DNA from: UBA2336 sp965227265 | GTDB lineage: Bacteria > Bacteroidota > Bacteroidia > Cytophagales > Cyclobacteriaceae | Length of the DNA: 64,000 bases | Direction of reading: 5' to 3' | NCBI GenBank assembly: GCA_965227265.1 | Contig: OZ245738.1 | Location: forward strand, 3,162,001-3,226,000 | Shown: positions 44,466 through 53,521 of the stretch, piece after piece | How the letters are laid out: the number at the start of each line of letters is the position of its first letter | Position numbering within the stretch: position 1 is the first letter of the stretch | Program-made: the position numbers and the translations under genes | The notes under the pieces: model-generated | What the model saw: only the letters and a program-made list of their open reading frames with translations | Told to the model about the DNA's origin: nothing | The model's database searches: none

Positions 44466-45737
44466 TTAATTGATCAAATCAAACCCTGTAAACGGCACTA
44501 ACACTTTTGGAATCTTAATTCCATTCTTCGTTTGATTATTCTCCAGAATAGCGGCTACAATTCGCGGCAATGCCAATGCACTTCCATTTAACGTATGGAG
44601 TAACTGAGTTTTACCTTCTTTGTTTTTATATCGAAGCTTCAATCGATTTGCCTGGAACGTTTCAAAGTTACTTACGGAGCTAACCTCCAGCCACCGCTGT
44701 TGCGCGGCAGAAAATACTTCCATGTCGTAAGTCATAGCAGAGTTAAAGCCCATGTCTCCTCCACATAATAATAATTTGCGATACGGAAGCTCAAGCTTCT
44801 CAAGTAGACCTTGCACATGTAAGCTCATCTCTTCGAGTGTTGCGTATGAATCTTCTGGCTTTGTGATCTGCACAATCTCAATTTTATCAAACTGATGCAA
44901 GCGGTTCAATCCCCGCACGTGTGCGCCCCAGCTTCCAGCTTCTCTCCTAAAGCACGGAGTGTAACCCGCATTTTTTATCGGTAGGTCTGATTCACTTACC
45001 ATCACATCGCGATACAAATTTGTGATGGGAACTTCTGCGGTTGGGATCAGATACAAACCATCGTCACCAATAAAATACATTTGCCCTTCTTTGTCGGGAA
45101 GCTGACCGGTTCCATACCCAGACGCTTCATTCACTACAATAGGTGGTTGAATCTCTCTGTAGCCTTTCTGCTCCGCTTCATTCAAAAAGAAGTTGATCAA
45201 TGCACGCTGTAGCTTTGCTCCTTTTCCTTTATACACCGGGAACCCGGCTCCTGCTATTTTGTTACCAAGATCGAAATCGATGATGTCATATTTTTTAATC
45301 AACTCCCAATGTGGCAATGCATCGGCTTCCAGGGTTGGAACTTTACCATGCTCGTACACCGTTATATTCTCCTCTGGCGTTTTTCCAGCCGGAACTTTTG
45401 AATACGGAACATTGGGTATCTTATACAGATGCTTTAACAACTGATCTTCATAAGTCGCTAAATCTTCTTCATACTTTTTGATTGCGTCTTTATCTTTTGC
45501 AATGGCTGCACGCAAAGAGGTTGCCTCGTCAGCTTTTCCGCTTTTCATCAACTCGCCAATGCGCTTCGACTCGGCATTGGATTTTGCTTTCAGGTCATCC
45601 GCAAGCTGCTGTGTTTTTTTTCGCTCATCATCCAGGCGAATGGCCTCATCGATCAGGCTTTCAGCACTGAGTCCTCGCTTCTTAAGTCCGGCAATCATGG
45701 TGTCGCGATGTTCGCGGATAACGGCAACCTGTAGCAT
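44466..45737 (-). CDS. serS: Serine-tRNA ligase
   Basis: SerRS charges tRNA-Ser. The 423-residue protein has the N-terminal coiled-coil arm (residues 30-105, with KADEATSLRAAIAKDKDAIK), which contacts the long variable arm of tRNA-Ser, and the class II catalytic core with motif 2 TPCFRREAGSWG and motif 3 NGSALALPRIVAAILEN. The GNAT gene follows 4 bases later on the same strand. Confidence 0.96.
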   Translation of the reverse strand: MLQVAVIREHRDTMIAGLKKRGLSAESLIDEAIRLDDERKKTQQLADDLKAKSNAESKRIGELMKSGKADEATSLRAAIAKDKDAIKKYEEDLATYEDQLLKHLYKIPNVPYSKVPAGKTPEENITVYEHGKVPTLEADALPHWELIKKYDIIDFDLGNKIAGAGFPVYKGKGAKLQRALINFFLNEAEQKGYREIQPPIVVNEASGYGTGQLPDKEGQMYFIGDDGLYLIPTAEVPITNLYRDVMVSESDLPIKNAGYTPCFRREAGSWGAHVRGLNRLHQFDKIEIVQITKPEDSYATLEEMSLHVQGLLEKLELPYRKLLLCGGDMGFNSAMTYDMEVFSAAQQRWLEVSSVSNFETFQANRLKLRYKNKEGKTQLLHTLNGSALALPRIVAAILENNQTKNGIKIPKVLVPFTGFDLIN

Positions 45738-45841
45738 TTGGGTTAAATTAAATTGGCTGTAAAATTAGTTGTTTGACCGGACTGAAAGCCCTTAAAACGA
45801 ACAAATTCTGCACATTTATTTGTTTGTATTCAATTTTAGCC

Positions 45842-46002
45842 TATACTTGTGACATCAACGGCTGACCCAAGCCTCTAAACGAATAACCTTACCCTGCTGA
45901 ATTTTAAGTCTCCGTTCTCCATTTGAATTCGTTCACTGAATTTTCCCATTTCACACATTACATATCAAATTCTTATCTCTTTAAAATCCACTTTTTAGTA
46001 TC
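45842..46002 (+). promoter_or_regulatory. rho leader: C-rich, G-poor, possible rut site
   Basis: A TATACTTG box (45842-45849, one mismatch to TAnnTTTG) has TTTG 15 bases before it and could be the rho promoter. The leader after it is unstructured and G-poor. Bases 45901-46002 hold 24 C and only 6 G by my count, as expected for a Rho loading site. Confidence 0.45.
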
Positions 46003-47610
46003 ATGTACACAATTGACGATCTGAATGTCAAATTGCTTTCCGAGCTGAAAGAGCTCGCGGAACAAATGGGCGTAAAAAATGCCAAAAAACTTTCCAAGCA
46101 AGATCTGGTTTACAAAATCCTCGACCAGCAGGCAATAAGCGGTGAAGCACCAGGTGCAAAGAAAGCTGCAGCTTCCGAGAAAGCATCAGCCGCTGAAGGG
46201 CGTAATCTTCGTCCGCGTAAGCGCGAAAATGTAGCTCCTGCTGCCAAGTCGGAAAAAGAACAATCATCGGATGACCAAGACTCTATTAATAATACAGAGA
46301 CTGAGTCATCCGTAACAAAATTTGAAGAGCCTGTTGTTCAGAACCAGGAAAAGATTCAACCTCCGCGTGAGGAAAATCAAAACCGTCAGAATTTTCAACC
46401 GCGCGAACAACGTGAACCGCGTGAAGACCGACAGCCAAACTTCAACCAGAATTCAAATCAAGGTCAGCAGCAGTCACGCTCTAATATAAAAGACTTTGAC
46501 GGCTCAATTTCCAATGAAGGTGTATTGGAAATTATGCAGGACGGCTACGGCTTCCTTCGTTCATCGGATTATAACTACCTCGCCAGCCCGGATGATATTT
46601 ATGTATCCCCTTCACAGATAAAATTATTCGGACTTAAAACCGGTGATACGTGTAAGGGCTCTATCCGACCGCCAAAAGAAGGTGAAAAATATTTCGCGTT
46701 ATTAAAAGTAGAATCCGTTAACGGAAAAACTACGGAAGAAATTCGTGACCGGGTTGCGTTTGAATACCTGACTCCATTGTTCCCGGAAGAAAAGCTAAAC
46801 CTCAGCACCACCGGAAGTGATATGTCAATGCGTATTCTTGATTTGTTCTCTCCTATCGGGAAAGGACAACGCGGAATGATCGTAGCGCAGCCTAAAACAG
46901 GTAAAACTGTTTTGTTGAAGAACATTGCCAACGCAATTGCTGCAAACCATCCTGAAGTTTATTTGTTAGTGCTTCTGATTGACGAACGTCCGGAAGAAGT
47001 TACCGATATGGCCCGTAGCGTGAAAGCTGAAGTTATTGCTTCAACGTTTGATGAGCAGGCTGAACGTCACGTAAAAGTTGCCAGCATTGTGCTTGAAAAA
47101 GCAAAGCGCATGGTTGAATGTGGACATGATGTTGTTATCCTCTTGGATTCAATTACACGGTTGGCGCGTGCGTACAACACGGTTGTTCCATCATCCGGCA
47201 AAATTCTATCCGGTGGTGTGGATGCAAACGCGTTACACAAACCAAAACGTTTCTTCGGTGCTGCCCGTAACATTGAAAACGGTGGCTCACTTACCATCAT
47301 TGCAACAGCCTTGATTGAAACAGGTTCAAAAATGGACGAAGTTATCTTCGAAGAATTTAAAGGAACCGGTAACATGGAATTGGTGCTTGATCGTAAGCTT
47401 TCCAACAAACGTGTTTATCCTGCCATTGACGTTACAGCTTCCGGCACAAGACGTGAAGATTTGTTGCTGAAAGAAGAAGAATTGCAACGCGTATGGATTC
47501 TCCGCAAATACATGGCTGACATGAACAGCAATGAAGCAATGGAATTGTTGTTGAGCAGAATGAAAGGAACCCGGAATAATAATGAGTTCCTGCTGTCGAT
47601 GAACGGGTAA
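46003..47610 (+). CDS. rho: Transcription termination factor Rho with long disordered insertion
   Basis: Rho is the hexameric RNA helicase that ends transcription. The 535-residue protein has a SAP-like N-terminal segment (about 1-42), a polar insertion (about 45-163) that is rich in Glu, Gln, Asn, Arg and Pro and lacks hydrophobic residues, an OSB-fold RNA-binding domain with DGYGFLRSSDYNY (about 180-192), and the ATPase core with Walker A QPKTGKTVLL and LIDERPEEVTDM. E. coli Rho is about 419 residues. A similar disordered region in Bacteroides Rho is known to drive condensate formation, so this insertion may do the same. Confidence 0.95.
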   Translation: MYTIDDLNVKLLSELKELAEQMGVKNAKKLSKQDLVYKILDQQAISGEAPGAKKAAASEKASAAEGRNLRPRKRENVAPAAKSEKEQSSDDQDSINNTETESSVTKFEEPVVQNQEKIQPPREENQNRQNFQPREQREPREDRQPNFNQNSNQGQQQSRSNIKDFDGSISNEGVLEIMQDGYGFLRSSDYNYLASPDDIYVSPSQIKLFGLKTGDTCKGSIRPPKEGEKYFALLKVESVNGKTTEEIRDRVAFEYLTPLFPEEKLNLSTTGSDMSMRILDLFSPIGKGQRGMIVAQPKTGKTVLLKNIANAIAANHPEVYLLVLLIDERPEEVTDMARSVKAEVIASTFDEQAERHVKVASIVLEKAKRMVECGHDVVILLDSITRLARAYNTVVPSSGKILSGGVDANALHKPKRFFGAARNIENGGSLTIIATALIETGSKMDEVIFEEFKGTGNMELVLDRKLSNKRVYPAIDVTASGTRREDLLLKEEELQRVWILRKYMADMNSNEAMELLLSRMKGTRNNNEFLLSMNG

Positions 47611-47638
47611 TTAATCAATTTAAAAATTTGAAAATTAG

Positions 47639-47667
47639 CCAATGGGAGAAATCTCATTGGTTTTTTT
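47639..47667 (+). terminator. Rho-independent-like terminator after rho
   Basis: CCAATGGGAGA pairs with TCTCATTGG (one bulged base) and a run of seven T follows, about 30 bases after the rho stop. It also separates rho from the convergent helicase gene. Confidence 0.7.
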
Positions 47668-47709
47668 ATTGCTCAAGCCTCATCAACGAATTATTGAATC
47701 AATAATCAG

Positions 47710-48975
47710 TTAATCAGCTGATTTATCCCATTTCTTTTTATGGAAAGCGCCCTTAAAATCAGGGTCGTCTCTTCGTTTTCGCTGATCAATATCCCGCGCC
47801 ATTTCCTGCTTCTCTTCAAATGAAGTTTTAGCAATTTCTATTTCTGTCGGAAGTAATTTTTCGGTGATCTTTTCACGAATCAACGTTTCAATTTTTTCGA
47901 TGTGATACTCTTCAGCTTTTGTTACCAGCGTAATGGCTTTACCCTCTTGAAATGCGCGTCCTGTTCTTCCAATGCGATGTACATAATCTTCGTATAGAAT
48001 TGGAACATCGAAATTGATTACATGCGAAACTTTAGTAACATCTATACCCCGTGCGGTAACATCGGTTGTAACTAAAACACGTAGACCACCTTCCTTAAAT
48101 TCATTTACTGCATTAATTCGGGTATTCTGACTTTTGTTTGAATGCACCACACGAACTGGTCCTAATCCTTTACGATCAATATACTTTGATACTGCATCTG
48201 CATTGGATTTAGTTCGCGTAAAAATCATTACACGATTAAATTCTTCCCTGTCCTGCAGGAGGTATTCGACAAAGTTAATTTTCGTTTTCAGGTTTGGGAC
48301 ATGGTACTGCACCTGTTCAACTTGCCGTGCAGGAGTGGACTGCGGAGTTATCTCAATCTTAACCGGAAACTCTAAAAAGTCAGCTGACATCTTTTCTACT
48401 TTCTCAGAAAATGTAGCGGAGAACAAAAGGTTCTGACGCTTGCGCGGAAGCACGTCAATAAGCTTACGGATCTGGTTTAGAAATCCCATGTCCATCATGC
48501 GATCAGCTTCATCAATCACCAGTGTTTTTATAAGCTTTGTCGGTAACTCATTTTGGAGATAGAGTTCCATGAATCGCCCCGGAGTAGTAATTATGATATC
48601 CACTCCTTTCTTAATCGCTTCAATCTGTAACTTGATACCGACTCCACCATACAAGGATAAAATCCTCAGATCTGTATACTTGGCTAATTGCGTTGCATGC
48701 TCTCCAATTTGCAACGTAAGCTCCTTTGTGGGGACTAGAATGACTGCGCGTGGATCGTTGCCTTGAGCATATTTTACTTTCATGAGTAATGGAAGCAAAT
48801 ACGCTGCGGTTTTCCCAGTACCGGTTTGTGCGATTCCAATAACCTCCTGGCCTCCCAAAATAATAGGAATTGCCTTTTGCTGAATATCGGTCGGAACAGA
48901 AAAGCCAGCCTCTTTAACCGCATCCAGCAATTGCCGGTTAAGCTTAAATTGTTCAAATGTGGCGGCTTCTTTCAT
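47710..48975 (-). CDS. DEAD-box RNA helicase (RhlE-like)
   Basis: The 421-residue protein has the ordered helicase motifs: Q motif region FSVPTDIQQKAIP, GIAQTGTGKTAAYLLP (motif I), VIDEADRMMDMGF (motif II), LLFSATF (motif III), VTTDVTARGID (motif V) and HRIGRTGRA (motif VI). The C-terminal tail is short and basic (KKKWDKS). It probably helps ribosome assembly or RNA decay. It is divergent from the dihydroorotase gene and convergent with rho. Confidence 0.93.
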   Translation of the reverse strand: MKEAATFEQFKLNRQLLDAVKEAGFSVPTDIQQKAIPIILGGQEVIGIAQTGTGKTAAYLLPLLMKVKYAQGNDPRAVILVPTKELTLQIGEHATQLAKYTDLRILSLYGGVGIKLQIEAIKKGVDIIITTPGRFMELYLQNELPTKLIKTLVIDEADRMMDMGFLNQIRKLIDVLPRKRQNLLFSATFSEKVEKMSADFLEFPVKIEITPQSTPARQVEQVQYHVPNLKTKINFVEYLLQDREEFNRVMIFTRTKSNADAVSKYIDRKGLGPVRVVHSNKSQNTRINAVNEFKEGGLRVLVTTDVTARGIDVTKVSHVINFDVPILYEDYVHRIGRTGRAFQEGKAITLVTKAEEYHIEKIETLIREKITEKLLPTEIEIAKTSFEEKQEMARDIDQRKRRDDPDFKGAFHKKKWDKSAD

Positions 48976-49025
48976 CGGTTTGTCGGAATATGAGTTTAGT
49001 AAAGTTCCAGGGATAGAGAATTCAC

Positions 49026-49033
49026 TAACTTTG
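49026..49033 (+). promoter_or_regulatory. -7 box (TAACTTTG) for pyrC
   Basis: An exact TAnnTTTG box ends eight bases before the ATG at 49042. A start of transcription at the usual distance would leave almost no leader. No clear -33 element is seen. Confidence 0.45.
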
Positions 49034-49041
49034 TGGTCCGT

Positions 49042-50388
49042 ATGAGCTCTATTCTTATTCTTAACGCAAATATAGTCAACGAAAACAAGGTCTATCAGGG
49101 CGATGTGCTTATTAAAGGTGAGCGCATTGAAAAGATTGGCACTGGCCTGCAGTCTGAGAAAGCCGATAAAGTCATTGACGCAAAAGGTAAATATCTTTTA
49201 CCGGGTGTGATTGATGACCAGGTGCACTTCCGCGAACCAGGCTTAACACATAAAGGCAACATTTATTCAGAGTCACGAGCGGCAGTGGCGGGAGGCGTAA
49301 CCAGTTTTATGGAAATGCCGAACACTGTTCCGCCAACGTTTACCCAGTCCTTACTGGAGGATAAATATCTGATCGCTTCAAAAACTTCATTAGCTAATTA
49401 CTCTTTCTTTATCGGAGCTTCTCCTGACAATCTGGATGAGGTTTTAAAAACCAATGCCACTAAAGTTTGTGGATTAAAAATTTTTATGGGTTCCTCTACC
49501 GGCAATTTATTGGTAGATGATCCGAAAGTACTGGAACAAATTTTTTCAAAGGTTCCATTCCTGATTGCTTCCCATTGTGAGGATGAGCCAACCATTCGCA
49601 AGAATACAGAAGAATTCAGAAATAAATACGGAGAAGATCTGCCAATCGAATATCATCCACTGATTCGCAATGAAGAAGCTTGTTATAAATCTTCATCTTT
49701 TGCTGTTAATCTTGCCAGAAAACATGGAACCCGTTTTCATGTGTTGCATATCTCCACTGCAAAAGAAACGTTGCTCTTCGATGATAAGATTCCGTTAGAA
49801 AAAAAGAAAGTAACAGCTGAAGCGTGTGTTCATCACTTGTGGTTTAACAACGAAGACTATAAACGATTAGGCACAAAAATTAAATGGAACCCAGCCATTA
49901 AAACTCCGTTGGATCAAAAGGCTATCATGATCGCGGTGTTATCAGACTACATCGATGTTATCGCGACTGATCATGCGCCTCATACGATTGAAGAAAAAAA
50001 GAATACATACTTTAAAGCTCCTTCCGGTGGACCACTCGTTCAACACAGTCTTCCAGCGATGTTAGAATTTTATCATCGGGGTGAAATCGCGCTTGAAAAA
50101 ATTGTTCAGAAAATGTGTCATAATCCTGCTATTCTTTTCCGGATCCGCGAACGTGGTTTTATCCGGGAAGGATATTTTGCTGATTTAACATTAGTCGACC
50201 TGAATAATCCCTGGGAAGTGAACCCGGGAAACATCCTCTCCAAGTGTGGATGGTCCCCTTTTGAAGGCCAAACCTTCAACTCAAAAATTTCTCACACAAT
50301 TGTTTCAGGTCATTTGGCATACGAGAATGGACTTCTCCACGAAAATCAGTCTGGAAAACGGCTTTTATTTAACCCTGATCTGGGTTAG
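49042..50388 (+). CDS. pyrC: Dihydroorotase
   Basis: Dihydroorotase closes the pyrimidine ring. The amidohydrolase has CGLKIFMGSSTGNL (with the Lys that becomes carboxylated), IASHCEDE, HVLHIST and VIATDHAPHT. The N-terminal metal site usually reads D-x-H-x-H; here it reads DDQVHFREPG, so the first His is Gln. I recall similar sequences in other Bacteroidota dihydroorotases. The ATG at 49042 was chosen because it lies right after the promoter box; a GTG at 49033 overlaps the box. It is divergent from the helicase gene. Confidence 0.9.
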   Translation: MSSILILNANIVNENKVYQGDVLIKGERIEKIGTGLQSEKADKVIDAKGKYLLPGVIDDQVHFREPGLTHKGNIYSESRAAVAGGVTSFMEMPNTVPPTFTQSLLEDKYLIASKTSLANYSFFIGASPDNLDEVLKTNATKVCGLKIFMGSSTGNLLVDDPKVLEQIFSKVPFLIASHCEDEPTIRKNTEEFRNKYGEDLPIEYHPLIRNEEACYKSSSFAVNLARKHGTRFHVLHISTAKETLLFDDKIPLEKKKVTAEACVHHLWFNNEDYKRLGTKIKWNPAIKTPLDQKAIMIAVLSDYIDVIATDHAPHTIEEKKNTYFKAPSGGPLVQHSLPAMLEFYHRGEIALEKIVQKMCHNPAILFRIRERGFIREGYFADLTLVDLNNPWEVNPGNILSKCGWSPFEGQTFNSKISHTIVSGHLAYENGLLHENQSGKRLLFNPDLG

Positions 50389-50392
50389 CCTT

Positions 50393-50421
50393 TTGATTTT
50401 AAGTCAGCCTGTCTAACTTTG
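50393..50421 (+). promoter_or_regulatory. Promoter for tRNA-His
   Basis: TTG (50393-50395) and TAACTTTG (50414-50421) are separated by 18 bases. The tRNA begins 14 bases later. Both elements match the Bacteroidota promoter consensus. Confidence 0.6.
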
Positions 50422-50435
50422 CAGTCCTTAAAACG

Positions 50436-50509
50436 GTGATTGTAGCTCAGTTGGTTAGAGCGCCTGATTGTGGTTCAGGAGGTCGCGGGTTCGAGCCCCG
50501 TCTTTCACC
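50436..50509 (+). tRNA. tRNA-His (GTG)
   Basis: The 74-base sequence folds as a cloverleaf. The D stem is GCTC with GAGC, the anticodon stem CCTGA with TCAGG, the anticodon GTG at 50470-50472, and the T stem GCGGG with CCCGT around TTCGAGC. G at 50435 would be the G-1 typical of tRNA-His, facing C73. The acceptor stem GTGATTG with CTTTCAC has two T-T mismatches at positions 5-68 and 6-67. CCA is not encoded. Confidence 0.9.
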
Positions 50510-50518
50510 CGCTCAAAT

Positions 50519-50552
50519 AAACCCCGACAGAAATATTGACGGGGTTTTTTAA
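50519..50552 (+). terminator. Terminator after tRNA-His
   Basis: AAACCCCG (50519-50526) pairs with CGGGGTTT (50540-50547), followed by T residues. It lies 9 bases past the tRNA and before the M28 gene. Confidence 0.8.
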
Positions 50553-50561
50553 TTTTATGCC

Positions 50562-51464
50562 ATGAGAAAATTGTTCTTTTTTACGCTGCTCATTTTTTCA
50601 GCGCTTCTTACTTCTGCTCAATATTCATTTGATGCTAAAAAGCTTAGTCAGGAATTGAGGGAGCTTTCCTCCGGAGTAATGGATGGCCGCAAAACGGGCA
50701 CAGAAGGAAACCGCAAAGCACGCGTTTATATTATTGACCATCTCAAACAATTAGGGATAGAACGATTTGTTCCTGGATATGAACAGCCATTTTCAGTATC
50801 TCAGGCCGGAAGTTTCAACCAAGGAACGGGTGGTGTAAATATTTTAGGCGTTATTCCTGGAAAGAAAAAAGAAACGATTGTGATCAGTGCTCATTACGAT
50901 CACATGGGAAATCAAAACGGAAAAGTTTTTTATGGAGCGGATGATAACGCGTCCGGAGTAGCTGCATTACTGGCTATGGCTGAGTACTTTAAAAAGAATT
51001 CTCCGGAACACAGAATAATTATTGCGTTTTTTGATGCAGAGGAAATTGGATTAGTAGGCTCACTTCATTTTGTCAATAGTCTTGACCTGGAGAAAGAAAA
51101 CATTGTGCTTAATCTTAATATGGATATGATTGCCCGCGGAGATAAAAATGAACTATACGTTTGCGGAACGTATCATTATCCACAACTAAAGGCTCCGTTA
51201 GAAAATCTTCAACCACTGGAAGGCTTTAAGCTTTTATTTGGACATGACACTCCGGAAGAATCAAAGCGTGATGACTGGACGCACCACTCGGATCAATTGG
51301 GTTTTCATGAGAAGAAAATTCCGTTTCTGTATTTTGGTGTAGAAGATCATCCCGATTATCACCGGGCCAGCGATACTTTCGATAAAATAAACCAGGATTT
51401 TTACGCAAAGAGCGCTGAAACAATTCTTCAGGCTGCGAAAGCCTTCGACAAGGCACTTAACTAG
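50562..51464 (+). CDS. Secreted M28-family zinc aminopeptidase
   Basis: The 300-residue protein has a signal peptide (about 1-19, ending TSAQ) and the M28 metal-binding set: SAHYDHMG, GADDNASG, FFDAEEIG, the NMDMIA Asp and the final His in DHPDYHRASD. The active-site base is Glu in the EE pair. It probably cuts amino-terminal residues in the periplasm. It begins just after the tRNA-His terminator and is followed by a small conserved protein 83 bases later. Confidence 0.9.
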   Translation: MRKLFFFTLLIFSALLTSAQYSFDAKKLSQELRELSSGVMDGRKTGTEGNRKARVYIIDHLKQLGIERFVPGYEQPFSVSQAGSFNQGTGGVNILGVIPGKKKETIVISAHYDHMGNQNGKVFYGADDNASGVAALLAMAEYFKKNSPEHRIIIAFFDAEEIGLVGSLHFVNSLDLEKENIVLNLNMDMIARGDKNELYVCGTYHYPQLKAPLENLQPLEGFKLLFGHDTPEESKRDDWTHHSDQLGFHEKKIPFLYFGVEDHPDYHRASDTFDKINQDFYAKSAETILQAAKAFDKALN

Positions 51465-51547
51465 CTATACTTCAATAGGCAAAAACTTATTGAATTGCAA
51501 TACGATTGCCGTCTTGAGGTGAGCAATCCTTTTCAGTAAGTTTAAGC

Positions 51548-51796
51548 ATGGTTACGTGGGCTGAGTTTAAACGCTTTTCGCTGGATAACAAAATTAAGAC
51601 TTTGTACGAACAGGGAACGTTTGTGATGGGGATTCGATATTACCGATACAAGATCAATCTATACATGTTGGGCAGTGATTATTTAGAAGTATTCATTAAC
51701 CACAAGCATGCTTCCATTGAAAAGATAGTATTGCTGGATACGAGTACCAGTCGAATGAAATTCTATTCAGATCAGATCAAGCTTCCTTCTTTATAA
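51548..51796 (+). CDS. Small conserved hypothetical protein
   Basis: The 82-residue protein is aromatic-rich (TWAEFKRF, YEQGTFVMGIRYYRYKINLYML). I recall similar short proteins in Bacteroidota with a pattern of LYEHGT followed by alternating strand residues and a final YL or PSL. No function is known. It stands alone between the M28 gene and a strong terminator. Confidence 0.65.
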   Translation: MVTWAEFKRFSLDNKIKTLYEQGTFVMGIRYYRYKINLYMLGSDYLEVFINHKHASIEKIVLLDTSTSRMKFYSDQIKLPSL

Positions 51797-51802
51797 GGCA
51801 AT

Positions 51803-51835
51803 AAAAAAGCCTCCTAAAATTCAGGAGGCTTTTTT
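51803..51835. terminator. Bidirectional terminator
   Basis: A perfect 13-bp stem (51803-51815 with 51823-51835) with a GCCTCC core and A-rich and T-rich flanks surrounds a 7-base loop. It lies between the two converging genes, 51548-51796 and 51854-52594. Confidence 0.85.
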
Positions 51836-51853
51836 AGTATAATCTTAAGTATC

Positions 51854-52594
51854 TTAAGCTGTAGCAGTAGCGCCTTCAAACTTAGTAGAGACTTTCAGCG
51901 TAACGGCTTTCTTAGCTTTGTATCCACAATAACCGCAGAGGTAGTGCTTCAACAATTCTCCTTCTTCAGTTTCAGTTGGAGTTTTAAGAATTTCTTCTTT
52001 TACAACTTTAAAGGTCTGATAGTTACACTCCGGGCATTGAACCGCATGCAGGTGACCAGCATACTTTTCAATTTTTACATAGCCAGATTCTTCATCCTTC
52101 CAAACATCATAATCCATTGAGAAGAGATTTTCTTCTGCCTGCATACCTTCATCCAGGTATACATCTTCTTCTTCTTCACTCAACAGTTTCATCGGTCTGC
52201 CGGTTTTAGGAGAAATCCGGGGCTTATAGCGAAGAATCTTCAAACGCTTCTCGATGTAAAAAGGGTAGTAGAATTTCAACAGATTTTGCAAAATCATGGC
52301 TGCAAGCAATCCCATTGAAATGGTTGTAAACAATCTTACAACAATCCAAAGAAGCGTTCCCGTTTCGTTGGTAACCCGAGAGTTAGCATAAAAAGCGAAG
52401 CCGATAACCATGATCACCGCACCAATCAACAACAGCTTAATTTCATATCTGTTGATGTAATCGTATTTGTCTTTTGACTCTTTGGTCATTGACAACTTCA
52501 GCAAGTGCGCAAGCACCACCAGAAGTCCAACAGCCCAGCAGCCTAAGGCAATTTTTTGAGCCAGGTGATTCCATTCTGCGTAATCTTGTACCAT
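51854..52594 (-). CDS. Membrane protein with C-terminal zinc ribbon
   Basis: The 246-residue protein has about four membrane helices in the first 115 residues (ALGCWAVGLLVVLAHL and IVVRLFTTISMGLLAAMI among them). An acidic linker follows (SEEEEDVYLDEG). The C-terminal part has two CxxC pairs, QCPEC and CGYCG, which look like a zinc ribbon. I do not recognise a family function. A minus-strand -7 box TATATTTG lies at 52637-52630. Confidence 0.7.
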   Translation of the reverse strand: MVQDYAEWNHLAQKIALGCWAVGLLVVLAHLLKLSMTKESKDKYDYINRYEIKLLLIGAVIMVIGFAFYANSRVTNETGTLLWIVVRLFTTISMGLLAAMILQNLLKFYYPFYIEKRLKILRYKPRISPKTGRPMKLLSEEEEDVYLDEGMQAEENLFSMDYDVWKDEESGYVKIEKYAGHLHAVQCPECNYQTFKVVKEEILKTPTETEEGELLKHYLCGYCGYKAKKAVTLKVSTKFEGATATA

Positions 52595-52629
52595 GTGTTC
52601 AGGGTTGGTTTTAGTGACTATTCTCTATA

Positions 52630-52637
52630 CAAATATA
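52630..52637 (-). promoter_or_regulatory. -7 box (TATATTTG) before the zinc-ribbon gene
   Basis: CAAATATA on the plus strand is an exact TAnnTTTG box on the minus strand, 35 bases before the start. No clear -33 element is seen. Confidence 0.35.
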
Positions 52638-52738
52638 AATTCCTCGTTGAATTAAACCTATGACCGGTTAAGCCGGTGAAAAAAACTACCCAATTTAATA
52701 CTCTTTTTGATTAAAAGTGACCAAAAATGATCCCTTTT

Positions 52739-53521
52739 TTAAGAAGTTGGGGTGGATGCTTCTACGATAAATCCACGCGTAAGATTCAGTGTTTCCACTT
52801 CTCTTTCGAACATACCCATATGCGCAGCGCCCTGAATCACAAAAAGATGTGGTTTAGTAGCCAATTCCGCTTGTTTTTTAAGCGTATCGGCAGGGATTAC
52901 AGTATCTTTTTCTCCAGCAATAAAGGCAATCGGATTTTTAAAATTTTGGATAACACTCGTTAGGTCAGGTCGGTCGCGCATGGCTTTTGCATACCCGATC
53001 AGGGTCTCCTGTTTCGTTTGAAGCGCCATTCTAACAGCAAATGGAATATCCACATTTGCTTTATCATAAAACAAAGGTGGAATAAATGTCTCTATGAAAG
53101 CAGCTACCCCGTTTTTTGATACAAACTCAACTACTTTATTCCTTGCGGCCTTCCGCTCTTCATTGTCCGCATACGCGGTTGAGTGAAATAATCCAAAGCC
53201 TGAAAATGCAGAAGATTGTTGCTTCACCATGGCAAGCGTAACATAACCACCCAGGCTATGGCCAATGGGTACACACTTCTTAATTTCTAGTTGAACTAAT
53301 AGTTCATTGATTTTTGACGCTGCATCAGCAATTGAGAAACCTTCTGATAATGACTTGCTCTTACCAAAACCCGGCAAATCAACTGAGATGACACGAAAAT
53401 CTTTAGACAGATGTTGCGCGAAGCGAATCCATACTTCATGTGTTTCACAAAAGCCGTGGATCAATACAACCGGAAAACCCTTTCCCTGATCGGTATAAAA
53501 AACATCAGCGTGCTCAGGCAT
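52739..53521 (-). CDS. Alpha/beta-hydrolase
   Basis: The 260-residue protein has the alpha/beta-hydrolase core: oxyanion loop VVLIHGFCE, nucleophile elbow GHSLGG, acidic residue in AGEKDTVIP and catalytic His in GAAHMGMFE. The substrate is unknown. Its start overlaps the dxs stop by eight bases, which points to coupled translation, although a link with isoprenoid synthesis is not evident. Confidence 0.87.
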   Translation of the reverse strand: MPEHADVFYTDQGKGFPVVLIHGFCETHEVWIRFAQHLSKDFRVISVDLPGFGKSKSLSEGFSIADAASKINELLVQLEIKKCVPIGHSLGGYVTLAMVKQQSSAFSGFGLFHSTAYADNEERKAARNKVVEFVSKNGVAAFIETFIPPLFYDKANVDIPFAVRMALQTKQETLIGYAKAMRDRPDLTSVIQNFKNPIAFIAGEKDTVIPADTLKKQAELATKPHLFVIQGAAHMGMFEREVETLNLTRGFIVEASTPTS

